Of a DNA stretch of 64,000 nucleotides, positions 45,741 through 54,155 are shown one piece after another. How positions within the stretch are numbered: position 1 is the first letter of the stretch; every line of letters begins with the position of its first letter. The notes below the pieces were generated by a model. The model made no database searches and had not been told where the DNA came from. It saw only the letters and a list, made by a program, of their open reading frames with translations. The DNA is from JADLGH01 sp964586675 (lineage in GTDB: Bacteria > Desulfobacterota_D > UBA1144 > Nemesobacterales > UBA2774), in contig CAZPHQ010000006.1 in the NCBI GenBank assembly GCA_964586675.1, positions 45,026 to 109,025 of the forward strand, in the 5' to 3' direction. Both the position numbers and the translations under genes were made by a program.

Positions 45741-45943
45741 TTCGGAATTCTCCTACCCCGTTCTTCGGGGCTGCATAATATGGATTGAAAATGTTATGCT
45801 ACATGAAGGCCGGTTTATGTCAACATTTTGAAAAAGGCGTTTGAGAACGGGGAAATCGGCCTGAAAAGGGCCTATGCAACAATTGCCCCCGGCCTATTGA
45901 TTCTTGCCCGGTTGCATACAATAATAATGTTCCGCGTTATCCA

Positions 45944-46030
45944 GGGCAGGTGGCGGAACCGGCAGACGCGACGGCCTCAAAAGTCGTTGGGCTTACGCTC
46001 GTGAGGGTTCGATTCCCTCCCTGCCCACCA
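45944..46030 (+). tRNA. tRNA-Leu (anticodon CAA)
   Basis: 87 bases with encoded CCA and a long variable arm, as expected for a class II tRNA. The acceptor GGGCAGG pairs with CCTGCCC. The anticodon stem ACGGC/GTCGT encloses CTCAAAA, anticodon CAA. The T arm is GAGGG TTCGATT CCCTC. Upstream TTGATT and TAATAAT elements (45897-45928) may be its promoter. Confidence 0.9.
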
Positions 46031-46119
46031 TTTCCGGCCGGGCTGAACCGCCGAAGCATGCCCGCGCGGCGCTTACGAAGGCTCACAAACGGGCCGAAAG
46101 CCGTGTAGCGGGTCAGTGC

Positions 46120-47766
46120 TCAGTACAATTTCTCCGTGCATCCCGTTTCGTTGTTCAGTATTTCTTCTAAAATCCCATCGTCCAGGATCGATCCGGCCAG
46201 CGATTTAGCCTTGCAAAGCTGCGATGCTGTCAGCCCGACGGCGAGCCTTAAATCGGTATCCCTTAAATCCGCATCGGTGAAATCGGCGTTGGTCAGGTTC
46301 GCCCCGTAGAGAGTCGCGCCGACGTATTGATTCTCCCAGGCCTCGGGCGTATTTACGTTCTTGAAGTTTTTAACGAACATCCTTCTGAAAATGGGGCCGT
46401 AGTCGTGGTCGTTTATAATAAAATTTTTCTTGCTGGATTCTATAAGCTCCAGAATGGTCTCCGCGACATTCCCGTGTTTGAACTTTATTTCGCTGAACTC
46501 TATACCATACAGGGACAGCCAGCCCGGGACTCCGGAAGATTTCAGGATCGATATAAAGGAATCGTCGTCGTCCGGATTGGAGAAATCAGCTTTGCTCAGA
46601 TCCGCGTCGGTGAGATTCGCGTAAGATAAATTAATAAAGGCCAGCTGCGTTTCGCTAAGGTCCGCGTTGGTGAGATCGGCATTGGAAAAATCGCAGGCCT
46701 GGAGATTTGCGCCTTTCAGGGAAGAGCTGTGAAGGATGGCATTCTGAAATGACGTATTGAACGCTGTCGCGCCGGCCAGCTCTGCGCCCAGTAGATCGGC
46801 TTCACGGAAATTCGCCCAGGTGATGATGGAATCCGTCAAATTTACCCCTACCATGTTGGCGCGCCAGAAACTCGAATTGTTTAGATTGGCCTTTTCCAGG
46901 TTGGCGAAACTAAAGCTGCTAAGCTCTAAATTCGATTCCGCGAGAAAGGCGCGTTTGAGCTGGGAGGCCGTGAAGTCTACCTTCGTGATAATCGAATTAT
47001 CCAGATAGGCCCCGTTGAGATTGATATCCCTGAGATCGACCCATAATGCCTGATCCGGATTTTCGAAACCCACGAGAGGCTTGGTAAAACTTTCGCCCGA
47101 GAGGTCTACGTTCAGAAGATTAACTTTCCCCTCGTTAATCTGGGTCAGGATGACCACAATAAGAGATGCGAATAATACGGCCGTTGCGATCGAAACAGAT
47201 AACAGCCTTTTACTCTTCCAGCTCCAGCCGCCGGCCGTGTTTAGCCTTGCCCAGAACCAACCGATCAAACAGAGCGAAATAAGCATGATAATCGATATGG
47301 TCACCGAGCTTGCGGAATTGTGTCTCTTGTAGATCTTAAATGCGAATAACAGCAGCGTGATTGGAAGAGACAGGTACAAGAGCAATAGTATTAGTAATTT
47401 CTGAAGCAGTAACGGGGTATCGGGCTTGGAATCCTTCGAGGCGCTTAATGCCCCCGGAAAAAGGGTCCTGATAAATACTTCGTCTCCCGTCAGATTCGTA
47501 ACGTTTTGAATCTGAAGGAGTATCAGAATGAAATAGACGAATATGATTACGGTTATGACCGGGGCCGCGAATAAAAAACCGAGTATCGAAACCTCTATAT
47601 TCAGGATGGGCAGGCGCGCTCTTTCCCAGGGCAGTACCAGTTGAATGTCCTCGATTCCAGCTACTGTCAGAAGGCAGTAAGCCAGAAAAACCAGGTAGAG
47701 AAAATAAATCGATTTCGCATGCCTGAAAGCAAGCTCGACATTACGCTCATCCGATTTTTTGCGCAT
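46120..47766 (-). CDS. Membrane-anchored pentapeptide-repeat protein
   Basis: 548 residues. About 210 N-terminal residues hold four or more membrane helices (around 20-45, 60-88, 120-145, 155-172, 190-212). A long right-handed pentapeptide-repeat helix then runs from about 215 to 395 and again near 470-510 (NLTNADFTDADLRDTDLRLA), with the A(D/N)Lxx pattern. A non-repeat segment (about 395-470, with GVPGWLSLYGIEF and ILELIESSKKNF) interrupts it. Such proteins form rod-like scaffolds, and some mimic DNA or sense signals. No specific role can be read. It is next to tRNA-Leu and in accessory surroundings. Confidence 0.82.
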   Translation of the reverse strand: MRKKSDERNVELAFRHAKSIYFLYLVFLAYCLLTVAGIEDIQLVLPWERARLPILNIEVSILGFLFAAPVITVIIFVYFILILLQIQNVTNLTGDEVFIRTLFPGALSASKDSKPDTPLLLQKLLILLLLYLSLPITLLLFAFKIYKRHNSASSVTISIIMLISLCLIGWFWARLNTAGGWSWKSKRLLSVSIATAVLFASLIVVILTQINEGKVNLLNVDLSGESFTKPLVGFENPDQALWVDLRDINLNGAYLDNSIITKVDFTASQLKRAFLAESNLELSSFSFANLEKANLNNSSFWRANMVGVNLTDSIITWANFREADLLGAELAGATAFNTSFQNAILHSSSLKGANLQACDFSNADLTNADLSETQLAFINLSYANLTDADLSKADFSNPDDDDSFISILKSSGVPGWLSLYGIEFSEIKFKHGNVAETILELIESSKKNFIINDHDYGPIFRRMFVKNFKNVNTPEAWENQYVGATLYGANLTNADFTDADLRDTDLRLAVGLTASQLCKAKSLAGSILDDGILEEILNNETGCTEKLY

Positions 47767-48064
47767 TGTCCTGACTTCGGCAAATTATGCTGAAAATCCA
47801 CAACCGCATAGCGTTAAATCCGTAACTGAAGTGTATTAAATTCAAGATAAACTACATGAATAACAACTTCAAGCGTGAGTCAGCGATCCAGCTAAAAGCC
47901 CCGGACGTAAAAAGCACTCATTTCAGAAATTCCCCTCTCCTTAATAAATACGGTTCAGGCTCGGGTCCTCACCTGCGGCCAAAGATCGTGGCGGGGGCTA
48001 TTGCCGGAAGTCCGCATAAAATATCAAGTTATCCGCGGGAAAAATGTGTTGATTATCTAATATA

Positions 48065-48094
48065 TTGACTATTTTAACGAAGGGTGATTATATT
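48065..48094 (+). promoter_or_regulatory. Promoter of the secreted protein gene
   Basis: TTGACT (48065-48070), 18 bases, TATATT (48089-48094), about 50 bases upstream of the start codon at 48145. No gene is seen in the rest of 47767-48144. Confidence 0.5.
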
Positions 48095-48144
48095 AGGCAG
48101 TCCCCTAAAGCGTGGTGAAATTCCGGGCTAAAAGGAGAATAGCC

Positions 48145-48975
48145 ATGAAGCTGCCGACAGGCGTTCTGATCTTATCCATACTTTTCCTGTTCCTTGGCGG
48201 GGTGTTTTCGCACGCGGAAGACAATACCGCGTCCGGAACCATGACCGCCAACGACAAGACCTACCAGATGAAATATGCGTATGTGGACGAGGGGCCCGAC
48301 GATATAGTGCTCGTGCTCACGGACAGCCCTCTCGCGCCGGAGAACGTTCCATTCGGGCTCCAGCAGCCGTCGATGGAAGGGAAGGTTCACGGCCTCGTCG
48401 TTACCATATCGAAGGCAGCGAAGGCGCAGGCCCCGGGGCTTAACGCCATATACGATGAATCCTGGGGAGGACAGCTGGGCACCCTCGGGAACGCCGTTCT
48501 CACGATAGACAAGCTCGACGCCAAGACAATGGAGGGCCGGATATCGACGCCGGAAAAGAATACGTTTTCGGATTATACGTATGCGTTCGACATTAAGTTT
48601 AAGACGGCCTTGGGCGTGCCGAAAGTGACGACACCTGTCGAAGTGACCGTCAAAAGCGACGGCTCCCCTGCGGCAGATGCGTATGCCGATTATTACAAGG
48701 CGCTCATGGCCGGCGACATACCTGCCGTAAAAAAACTGATACTGAAAGAGAACGCCGAGCGGCTCGACGACGAAACAGCCGGGATGATCGTCGAAATCGC
48801 GCAGATGTCTCATCCGAAGGAAGTCGAAATTACGACAGTAACCAACACTGATAAATCCGCGGAGCTTAAGATCACCGGGAGCGGCGGCGTCTCACAAGGA
48901 ACGGGGACGGCCGAAATGGTCGTCGAGGACGGGCAGTGGAAAGTGGCCGCGGATAAGTGGAAGTTCCAGGATTAG
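48145..48975 (+). CDS. Secreted two-domain protein, unknown
   Basis: 276 residues from ATG 48145 with AAAGGAG 9 bases upstream. A signal peptide is clear (LILSILFLFLGGVFSHA). The first ~140 mature residues are a beta-rich domain (SGTMTANDKTYQMKYAYVDEG). The last ~100 residues (ADAYADYYKALMAGDIPAVKKLI to VEDGQWKVAADKWKF) look like an NTF2-like or DUF4878-type fold. No function is known. It is transcribed alone and ends in a strong terminator. Confidence 0.72.
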   Translation: MKLPTGVLILSILFLFLGGVFSHAEDNTASGTMTANDKTYQMKYAYVDEGPDDIVLVLTDSPLAPENVPFGLQQPSMEGKVHGLVVTISKAAKAQAPGLNAIYDESWGGQLGTLGNAVLTIDKLDAKTMEGRISTPEKNTFSDYTYAFDIKFKTALGVPKVTTPVEVTVKSDGSPAADAYADYYKALMAGDIPAVKKLILKENAERLDDETAGMIVEIAQMSHPKEVEITTVTNTDKSAELKITGSGGVSQGTGTAEMVVEDGQWKVAADKWKFQD

Positions 48976-49045
48976 CTCTTACCCATCTGGCCGCAGAATG
49001 AACGACGATCTTTGTCTGTCACTAAAACTGAATACGCATAAAAAT

Positions 49046-49072
49046 AAAAAGGGAGCTTCGGCTCCCTTTTTT
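49046..49072. terminator. Bidirectional terminator
   Basis: Stem GGGAGC/GCTCCC with a TTCG tetraloop, flanked by AAAAA and TTTTTT. It can stop the gene at 48145 (plus) and the gene at 49099 (minus). Confidence 0.92.
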
Positions 49073-49098
49073 GTCTGATCAAACCGTGAGCCCGGGGA

Positions 49099-50217
49099 TC
49101 AGTAGAAGTCGGAATAAGTCATCTTGAAGTCCCAGTTATTAACATCCAGAAGGTCGAGGCCGCGGAATTCAATTCTATCGTTGTCCCTGCCCGTGGTGCT
49201 GATGAGGACGGTTTCATTGAATTCGGCCACGCTCTTTACCGTGCTTTTTTCCTTGAAACCGGAAGCCATTAAATACCTTCGGACATTGTCGTCGAGCATC
49301 CCGGACCATACGGTTGCCGATCTGAAGTCGAGTAATGACAAGAGGCCTTTCATCAACTCTTTTTTGATCTCCGGACTTTGTCCTTCGAGCTCGAGCACGT
49401 TGAAATTACCCATAGACCCGGGCATGAAGAGTGGGGTTTGCGCTACGAGGTAGCCCCTCAGCTCGCTGTCGTGCCAGTAAAGGAAAAAATAGTCCGACAG
49501 AGGGTTTCTGTATCTCCACCTGAAATATTCTTCATCCCTGATGAGCACTATTTTGCCATTCACATCCAGCGTTGAAATAAGCCGGGCCATCTCTCCGGGT
49601 TTCGGATCGTAACCGAATTCGACGTTGGCAGGCAGATTATTCGTGCTTCTCCAAAGCTCCTCGCGAATCTTCGGGGGGCCTGGAGGTTTTCGGAGGATCT
49701 TTGTCGTTAAGACCCTTTTAATGAGCTTGTTTACAGTGACGGGGTCCGACAGTTTTTTGGTCACGGGCCTCATGTAAAACTGCTTACGGATACTTTTCAT
49801 CCTGCCTATGATTTTCCAGCCCAAAGCGAGCGCATTGATTAAAGCGGTCGGCCCCGCGCTGAAACTCAAAGCATATGGATAGCCCTGGTCGTGTAAATCG
49901 TTCATAATAAAATCCATCAGCTCCGGGTACAAACCCTTACTTCTGTATTCAGGGTGTATGACCAGATCTGCGGAACATAAAGCCGGGAAGCTGTCTCCAT
50001 TCAATCCGAACGGCCACTCGTAAAGACCTCTCACTGCTATCAGCTTCTCGCCATGCAGAACTAAATATAATCTGGGAATGTCGGAATAGGGGTTCTCAAG
50101 GTATTTCCACCGCAGGTAAGACTTGTTTATGTCGAGATCCCGGCTCCAAAGCTCTTTCTCGAGCTCGCATATCTGATTGTTGTAAACAGGATCATAATTT
50201 ACTATACGGTAGCTCAT
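49099..50217 (-). CDS. GNAT-type acetyltransferase
   Basis: 372 residues. The N-terminal ~140 residues form a GNAT fold with the acetyl-CoA region SADLVIHPEYRSKGLYPELMDFIMND (R/QxxG/A loop as RSKGLY). The C-terminal half has a second lobe with YFRWRYRNPLSDYFFLYWHDSELRGYLVAQ, as in some double-GNAT proteins of sugar or lipid modification clusters. It is 4 bases downstream of an acyl carrier protein gene, so it could transfer an acyl or acetyl group from that carrier or modify a surface sugar. The target is unknown. Confidence 0.75.
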   Translation of the reverse strand: MSYRIVNYDPVYNNQICELEKELWSRDLDINKSYLRWKYLENPYSDIPRLYLVLHGEKLIAVRGLYEWPFGLNGDSFPALCSADLVIHPEYRSKGLYPELMDFIMNDLHDQGYPYALSFSAGPTALINALALGWKIIGRMKSIRKQFYMRPVTKKLSDPVTVNKLIKRVLTTKILRKPPGPPKIREELWRSTNNLPANVEFGYDPKPGEMARLISTLDVNGKIVLIRDEEYFRWRYRNPLSDYFFLYWHDSELRGYLVAQTPLFMPGSMGNFNVLELEGQSPEIKKELMKGLLSLLDFRSATVWSGMLDDNVRRYLMASGFKEKSTVKSVAEFNETVLISTTGRDNDRIEFRGLDLLDVNNWDFKMTYSDFY

Positions 50218-50221
50218 TCTT

Positions 50222-50512
50222 TCACGCTTGCCGGATTATATTGTGAGGAGTCTCTGACCTCGAACGCTCTACGAAATTCGAAATGGCGTTTATGCTGTCC
50301 CATTCCTTGTCGATATTCAAAGCGGTCAGGTCCAGCGGAGAGCCGATTTCCTGTTCGAGAAGCACTGCCAGCTCGAGCAGGTGCAAAGATTCCAGAAGCC
50401 CGGAAGATATGATCGGCGTATCTTCGCTGAAATCCGGAGGAACGGGTTTTCCCGACTCCCTGATTTTTGTTTTCACGAATCCGTGAAGTCTTTCTTTTAA
50501 AGAATCCGGCAT
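50222..50512 (-). CDS. Acyl carrier protein-like
   Basis: 96 residues. Four-helix carrier protein pattern, with the phosphopantetheine site in IISSGLLESLHLLELAVLLEQEIG (Ser42 in ESL). A general ACP has DSL, and Glu in place of Asp is seen in some discrete carrier proteins of secondary pathways. It lies between a small unknown gene and the GNAT gene, with AAAGG before the ATG. It is probably not the fatty acid synthase ACP. Confidence 0.8.
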   Translation of the reverse strand: MPDSLKERLHGFVKTKIRESGKPVPPDFSEDTPIISSGLLESLHLLELAVLLEQEIGSPLDLTALNIDKEWDSINAISNFVERSRSETPHNIIRQA

Positions 50513-50537
50513 TTTAAACCTTTGTATCCAGCTCCTT

Positions 50538-50792
50538 TTATCTTACAGACCGCGTCAGGCAAAAACTTGATCCAGCTCTCTGAATCCTTGACACCGCATC
50601 CAGCCGGAATTCACTGAAGGGAATGCTCCCATATTTTAGTAACTCCCGGTACGGCATGTTGTTTTCGCAGATGAAATCAAAGCGAAGGCTCTTGCCGAGA
50701 GTAGTAAACACGAAGGGCAGACTCTTTCCATTCTGACAAAGAGACGAAGCAGAATCGTAAAGGTAACCGGATCTATCAGCGGTCGAAATCAT
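50538..50792 (-). CDS. Small unknown protein (first gene of the ACP operon)
   Basis: 84 residues behind a clear ribosome site (AAGGGGGA). It is not membrane-bound, with two internal cysteines and a basic end. No family is recognised, so it may be a stub of a longer gene. It is 25 bases upstream of the ACP gene on the same strand. Confidence 0.45.
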   Translation of the reverse strand: MISTADRSGYLYDSASSLCQNGKSLPFVFTTLGKSLRFDFICENNMPYRELLKYGSIPFSEFRLDAVSRIQRAGSSFCLTRSVR

Positions 50793-50879
50793 GACTTTTC
50801 CCCCTTGACCCCATTACTTAGATACTAATTATACTCGGGCATGGAAATTAACCTAGCAAAAATAAAGTGACTTAACAGA

Positions 50880-50921
50880 TAATATATTTTAGTTCGACCG
50901 TAATATACTTTGGTTCAACCG
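50880..50921. repeat. Two tandem 21-bp direct repeats
   Basis: TAATATATTTTAGTTCGACCG followed at once by TAATATACTTTGGTTCAACCG, identical at 18 of 21 positions. The 21-base period is two turns of DNA, which fits two protein sites on one face. They lie in the 256-base AT-rich gap between the ACP operon and cysA. No gene is seen there. Confidence 0.65.
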
Positions 50922-51048
50922 GAATGTAGTTACATTTGCAATTTTCGATTGGAACAGTTTTAAGGACTGCCGGTCCTGGTCAGGCAGCCGGTCCGCTCGT
51001 TGGGGAGAGGGCGGCGCTGTCTGATCCCGGGACCGGCATCGCGATACT

Positions 51049-52128
51049 TTAGCTTTGCGTTCCCGTCGGCCGCTCTTCGCCCGCGAAGAGCTTGAGGCGC
51101 CTCGGGCGGATGAATACCTTATCGCCCTCGGACAGATCGAGGTCCCGGTATTGATCGCGGCTTATCTCGGCCTGTATGGGCTCGTCGCTGCCGGGACGTT
51201 TAAGGTCGAGGCGCGCCACCGGGCCGACGGCCAGGAGCTGGTCTATAGTCGCCTCGAACCACGAGCTGCCGCCGCCGTTATGTGTCTTGGATATTTCGAA
51301 GTCGTGCGGTCTAACATAAGCGACGGCCGGCGTATGGACGGCGTCCGCATGCTCGGGCGCCTCGACTTCGAGGTCGCCTATGTGCGCCCGGCCGTTATGC
51401 ACGCGGCCGTGAAAGAGATTGACATTCCCGAGGAACTGGTAGACGAACGGCGTCTTCGGATGGTCATAGACCTCTTCGGGGGTGCCTGTCTGTTCTATCC
51501 TGCCTTCGTTCATCACGACCACCTTGTCGGCGACTTCGAGCGCCTCTTCCTGGTCGTGCGTGACAAAAATGCTCGTCACGTGGATCTCCTTGTGCAGCTT
51601 ACGGAGCCAGTGACGGAGCTCCTGCCGGACTTTCGCGTCGAGAGCGCCGAATGGCTCGTCCAGAAGGAGGACCCTTGGCTGGGCGGCGAGTGAGCGGGCG
51701 AGGGCAACGCGCTGGCGCTGGCCGCCGGAGAGCTGCCCCGGGTAACGCGAGCCGAGCCCTTCGAGGCGTATGAGATGAAGAAGCTCCCTCACGCGCTCTT
51801 CTATCTTCACTTTCGAAACCTTCCTCATCCTGAGGCCGAAACCGATATTCTCGGCGACGGTCATGTGGCGGAAGAGGGCGTAGTGCTGAAACACGAAGCC
51901 GACTTTTCTGTCGCGGGGAGGGTGATGCGTGATATCCTCGTTCTGGTGGACGACTGTGCCCGAGTCGGAGATTTCGAGCCCGGCGATGATTCGAAGAAGG
52001 GTCGTCTTCCCCGAGCCGGACGGGCCGAGAAGCGCAAGCAGGGAGCCGTCTGGCACTTCGAGGTTGACATTATCGAGCGCCTTGAAGCTGCCGAAGGTTT
52101 TAGAAACGCCATTGATTAAGATACTCAT
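51049..52128 (-). CDS. cysA: Sulfate/thiosulfate ABC transporter ATP-binding protein
   Basis: 359 residues. It has Walker A GPSGSGKTT, the Q-loop in GFVFQHYALFRHMTV, signature SGGQRQRVALA and Walker B LLLDEPF, then the H-loop in VTHDQEEAL. A C-terminal TOBE-like region (about 240-350) begins QFLGNVNLFHGRV. The N-terminal start overlaps the cysW stop by four bases. It powers sulfate import with CysT, CysW and the binding protein. Confidence 0.93.
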   Translation of the reverse strand: MSILINGVSKTFGSFKALDNVNLEVPDGSLLALLGPSGSGKTTLLRIIAGLEISDSGTVVHQNEDITHHPPRDRKVGFVFQHYALFRHMTVAENIGFGLRMRKVSKVKIEERVRELLHLIRLEGLGSRYPGQLSGGQRQRVALARSLAAQPRVLLLDEPFGALDAKVRQELRHWLRKLHKEIHVTSIFVTHDQEEALEVADKVVVMNEGRIEQTGTPEEVYDHPKTPFVYQFLGNVNLFHGRVHNGRAHIGDLEVEAPEHADAVHTPAVAYVRPHDFEISKTHNGGGSSWFEATIDQLLAVGPVARLDLKRPGSDEPIQAEISRDQYRDLDLSEGDKVFIRPRRLKLFAGEERPTGTQS

Positions 52129-53255
52129 AGGTCCTCCTCATTCGTGTTTGGTTTCATCGGCCCGGGGGCGGTAGCCGAAGCCGGTACCTTCCTTTCGAGC
52201 CGGGTCTTGATTATAAGGGTGATTATCGCCAGAAGGGTCAATACGGATGCCACGGCGTAAGACCCTTCGAGGTTGAATTCCTGGAACAGCTTTTCTATCC
52301 TGAGCGGCATGGTGTCCGTCTTCCCGGCGATGTGTCCCGAGACTACGTACACCGCGCCGAACTCGCCCATGGCGCGCGCGTTGCAAAGAATGATTCCGTA
52401 GGCGAGGCCCCATTTGATGTTGGGGATCGTTACGTGCCAGAACATCTGCCAGCCGCTCGCTCCCAGCGTTACTGCGGCGAGCTCTTCGTCGGAGCCCACG
52501 GCTTCCATGGTCGGAATGAGCTCCCTCGCGACGAAGGGGAAGGTGACAAATGCAGTCGCCAGGACGAGGCCCGGGACCGCGAATATTACCTTGAGGCTCT
52601 CCTTCTTCGGCCAGACCTGGAAATACTGCTGAAGGAAAAAGAGGACGGCGAAAGTGATAACCGCTATCGCTATCGCCGCCGCCCAGGGGTATCTCCAGAT
52701 ACCGGTCCGGGCGTTAGGGTTTCCCGGAAGCAGGAGGAAGTATACGAGCCCGGATATGAGAGCGGCGAAGGCCGAGACGAGATACGGCATCGCGGAGTAG
52801 CCGTCTTCACGGAGGAAGGGGCCCAGATAACCTTGCAGCCCGAATATGAGTACGAAGCTGAGCCCTGCGACGACAGGAGAGACCGCGAAGGGGAGATCTA
52901 TAAGGGCTGTGAGGAGCGCCCTTCCGGGGAAGCTGAACCGTGCGATCGCCCAGGCAGCAGAAATGCCGAAGATGAGGTTCGCGGCGACGGCTATGGGAAC
53001 GACGGTCAGCGTGAGCTTTATAGCGTGAAACGTGTCCTTGTTCGCGAAGAGGTTGTCGAAGTAAACGCCGACGCCGTGGCTGAAGGCGACGGTGAAAACG
53101 TTGACGACGGGTATTATGACCAGTATCCCTATTACGCCGAGGGCAAGGAATGTGAGCCCCCACCTGACGAGGGCCGGGTCTTGCTGGGCCTTTCTTATTT
53201 TGGCTGCGGCCGCCGCTGCGGCCGGCGCCTTTTGCGAGATGGCATCAGTGCTCAT
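52125..53255 (-). CDS. cysW: Sulfate ABC transporter permease with an inserted hydrophobic segment
   Basis: 376 residues from ATG 53255 (an upstream ATG would overlap cysT further), about 90 longer than typical CysW. The conserved core has IDLPFAVSPVVAGL and ARAMGEFGAVYVVSGHI, with the EAA-type coupling loop as ELAAVTLGASGWQMFWHVTIPNIKW. Between LRE (150) and SLKVIFAVPGL (220) lies an extra segment of about 70 residues with two hydrophobic stretches (156-176, 190-210). That would add two membrane helices. An Ala-rich N-terminus is also unusual. It overlaps cysT by 11 bases. Confidence 0.9.
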   Translation of the reverse strand: MSTDAISQKAPAAAAAAAKIRKAQQDPALVRWGLTFLALGVIGILVIIPVVNVFTVAFSHGVGVYFDNLFANKDTFHAIKLTLTVVPIAVAANLIFGISAAWAIARFSFPGRALLTALIDLPFAVSPVVAGLSFVLIFGLQGYLGPFLREDGYSAMPYLVSAFAALISGLVYFLLLPGNPNARTGIWRYPWAAAIAIAVITFAVLFFLQQYFQVWPKKESLKVIFAVPGLVLATAFVTFPFVARELIPTMEAVGSDEELAAVTLGASGWQMFWHVTIPNIKWGLAYGIILCNARAMGEFGAVYVVSGHIAGKTDTMPLRIEKLFQEFNLEGSYAVASVLTLLAIITLIIKTRLERKVPASATAPGPMKPNTNEEDL

Positions 53256-54066
53256 GGCGCACGCTCCATCTCTCAAGCATGTTTATCAGGACGAGCATCG
53301 CAAAAGAAATCACCAGAAGCACGACGGCTATCGCCGTCGCCTCGCTGTAGTTGAATTCTTCCAGACGCGCGACGATGAGTATCGGGGCTATTTCAGTTTT
53401 GAACGGCATGTTGCCGGAGACGAATACTACGGCCCCGTACTCGCCGATACCGCGTGCGAAGGCCAGTGCGAAACCCGTTATGAGCGCCGGGAGGAGCGTG
53501 GGCAATATCACGCTCCGGAAGCTCTGCCACCTGGTGGCCCCTAGCGAGGCAGCGGCTTCTTCGGACTCGGGGTCGAGGTCTTCGAGTATCGGCTGTACGG
53601 TCCGCACCACGAAAGGTAATCCTATGAAAATTAGTACAAGCACTATTGCAAGGCGGCTGTAGGCGCCGTCAATCCCGATGGGCACGAGGTACTGGCCGAG
53701 CCATCCGCTCTCGACATAAAGGCTCGAATATACGAGCCCCGCGACGGCTGTCGGCAGCGCGAGCGGGAGGTCTACGAGGGAGTCTATGAATTTCTTCCCC
53801 GGAAAGGAGTATCGGACGAGCACCCACGAGATGACGAGCCCTATGACGAGGTTGACGACCGCCGCTATGGCGGCGGCTCCGAACGTCAGAAGATACGCGG
53901 CGCGGGCGCGGTCTGTCCAGACCGCTTTCCAGAACTCGTCTAAGGATAGCGTCCCCGCTTTTAAAAAACACGCCGCAACCGGCAGGAGCACGAGAAAGCT
54001 GAGGTAGAAAACGGTGTAGCCAAGTGTGAGCGAGAAGCCGGGAAGCACTTTGCGGTTGGCTGCCAT
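53245..54066 (-). CDS. cysT: Sulfate ABC transporter permease
   Basis: 273 residues from ATG 54066, preceded by AAAGGA. It has six or so membrane helices. The conserved region is DLPLALPTAVAGLVYSSLY, then EEAAASLGATRWQSFRSVILPTLLPAL (coupling loop) and ARGIGEYGAVVFVSGNMP. It forms the channel with CysW. It is downstream of the binding protein gene. Confidence 0.93.
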   Translation of the reverse strand: MAANRKVLPGFSLTLGYTVFYLSFLVLLPVAACFLKAGTLSLDEFWKAVWTDRARAAYLLTFGAAAIAAVVNLVIGLVISWVLVRYSFPGKKFIDSLVDLPLALPTAVAGLVYSSLYVESGWLGQYLVPIGIDGAYSRLAIVLVLIFIGLPFVVRTVQPILEDLDPESEEAAASLGATRWQSFRSVILPTLLPALITGFALAFARGIGEYGAVVFVSGNMPFKTEIAPILIVARLEEFNYSEATAIAVVLLVISFAMLVLINMLERWSVRHEH

Positions 54067-54155
54067 ATTAATTCCTTTCCTTTTAAAACTCCCCCGCGCC
54101 GGGGCTCTCCGCCGCCGGCGCAAGGGGACGAGGGTTTAATGAAGGAGTCGAGTCG

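Noticed and set aside
45944..46030. tRNA-Leu as an integration site for an island containing the pentapeptide-repeat gene
   Set aside because: No repeat of the tRNA 3' end was found downstream, and the nearest recombinase (42880) lacks catalytic residues and is on the other side.
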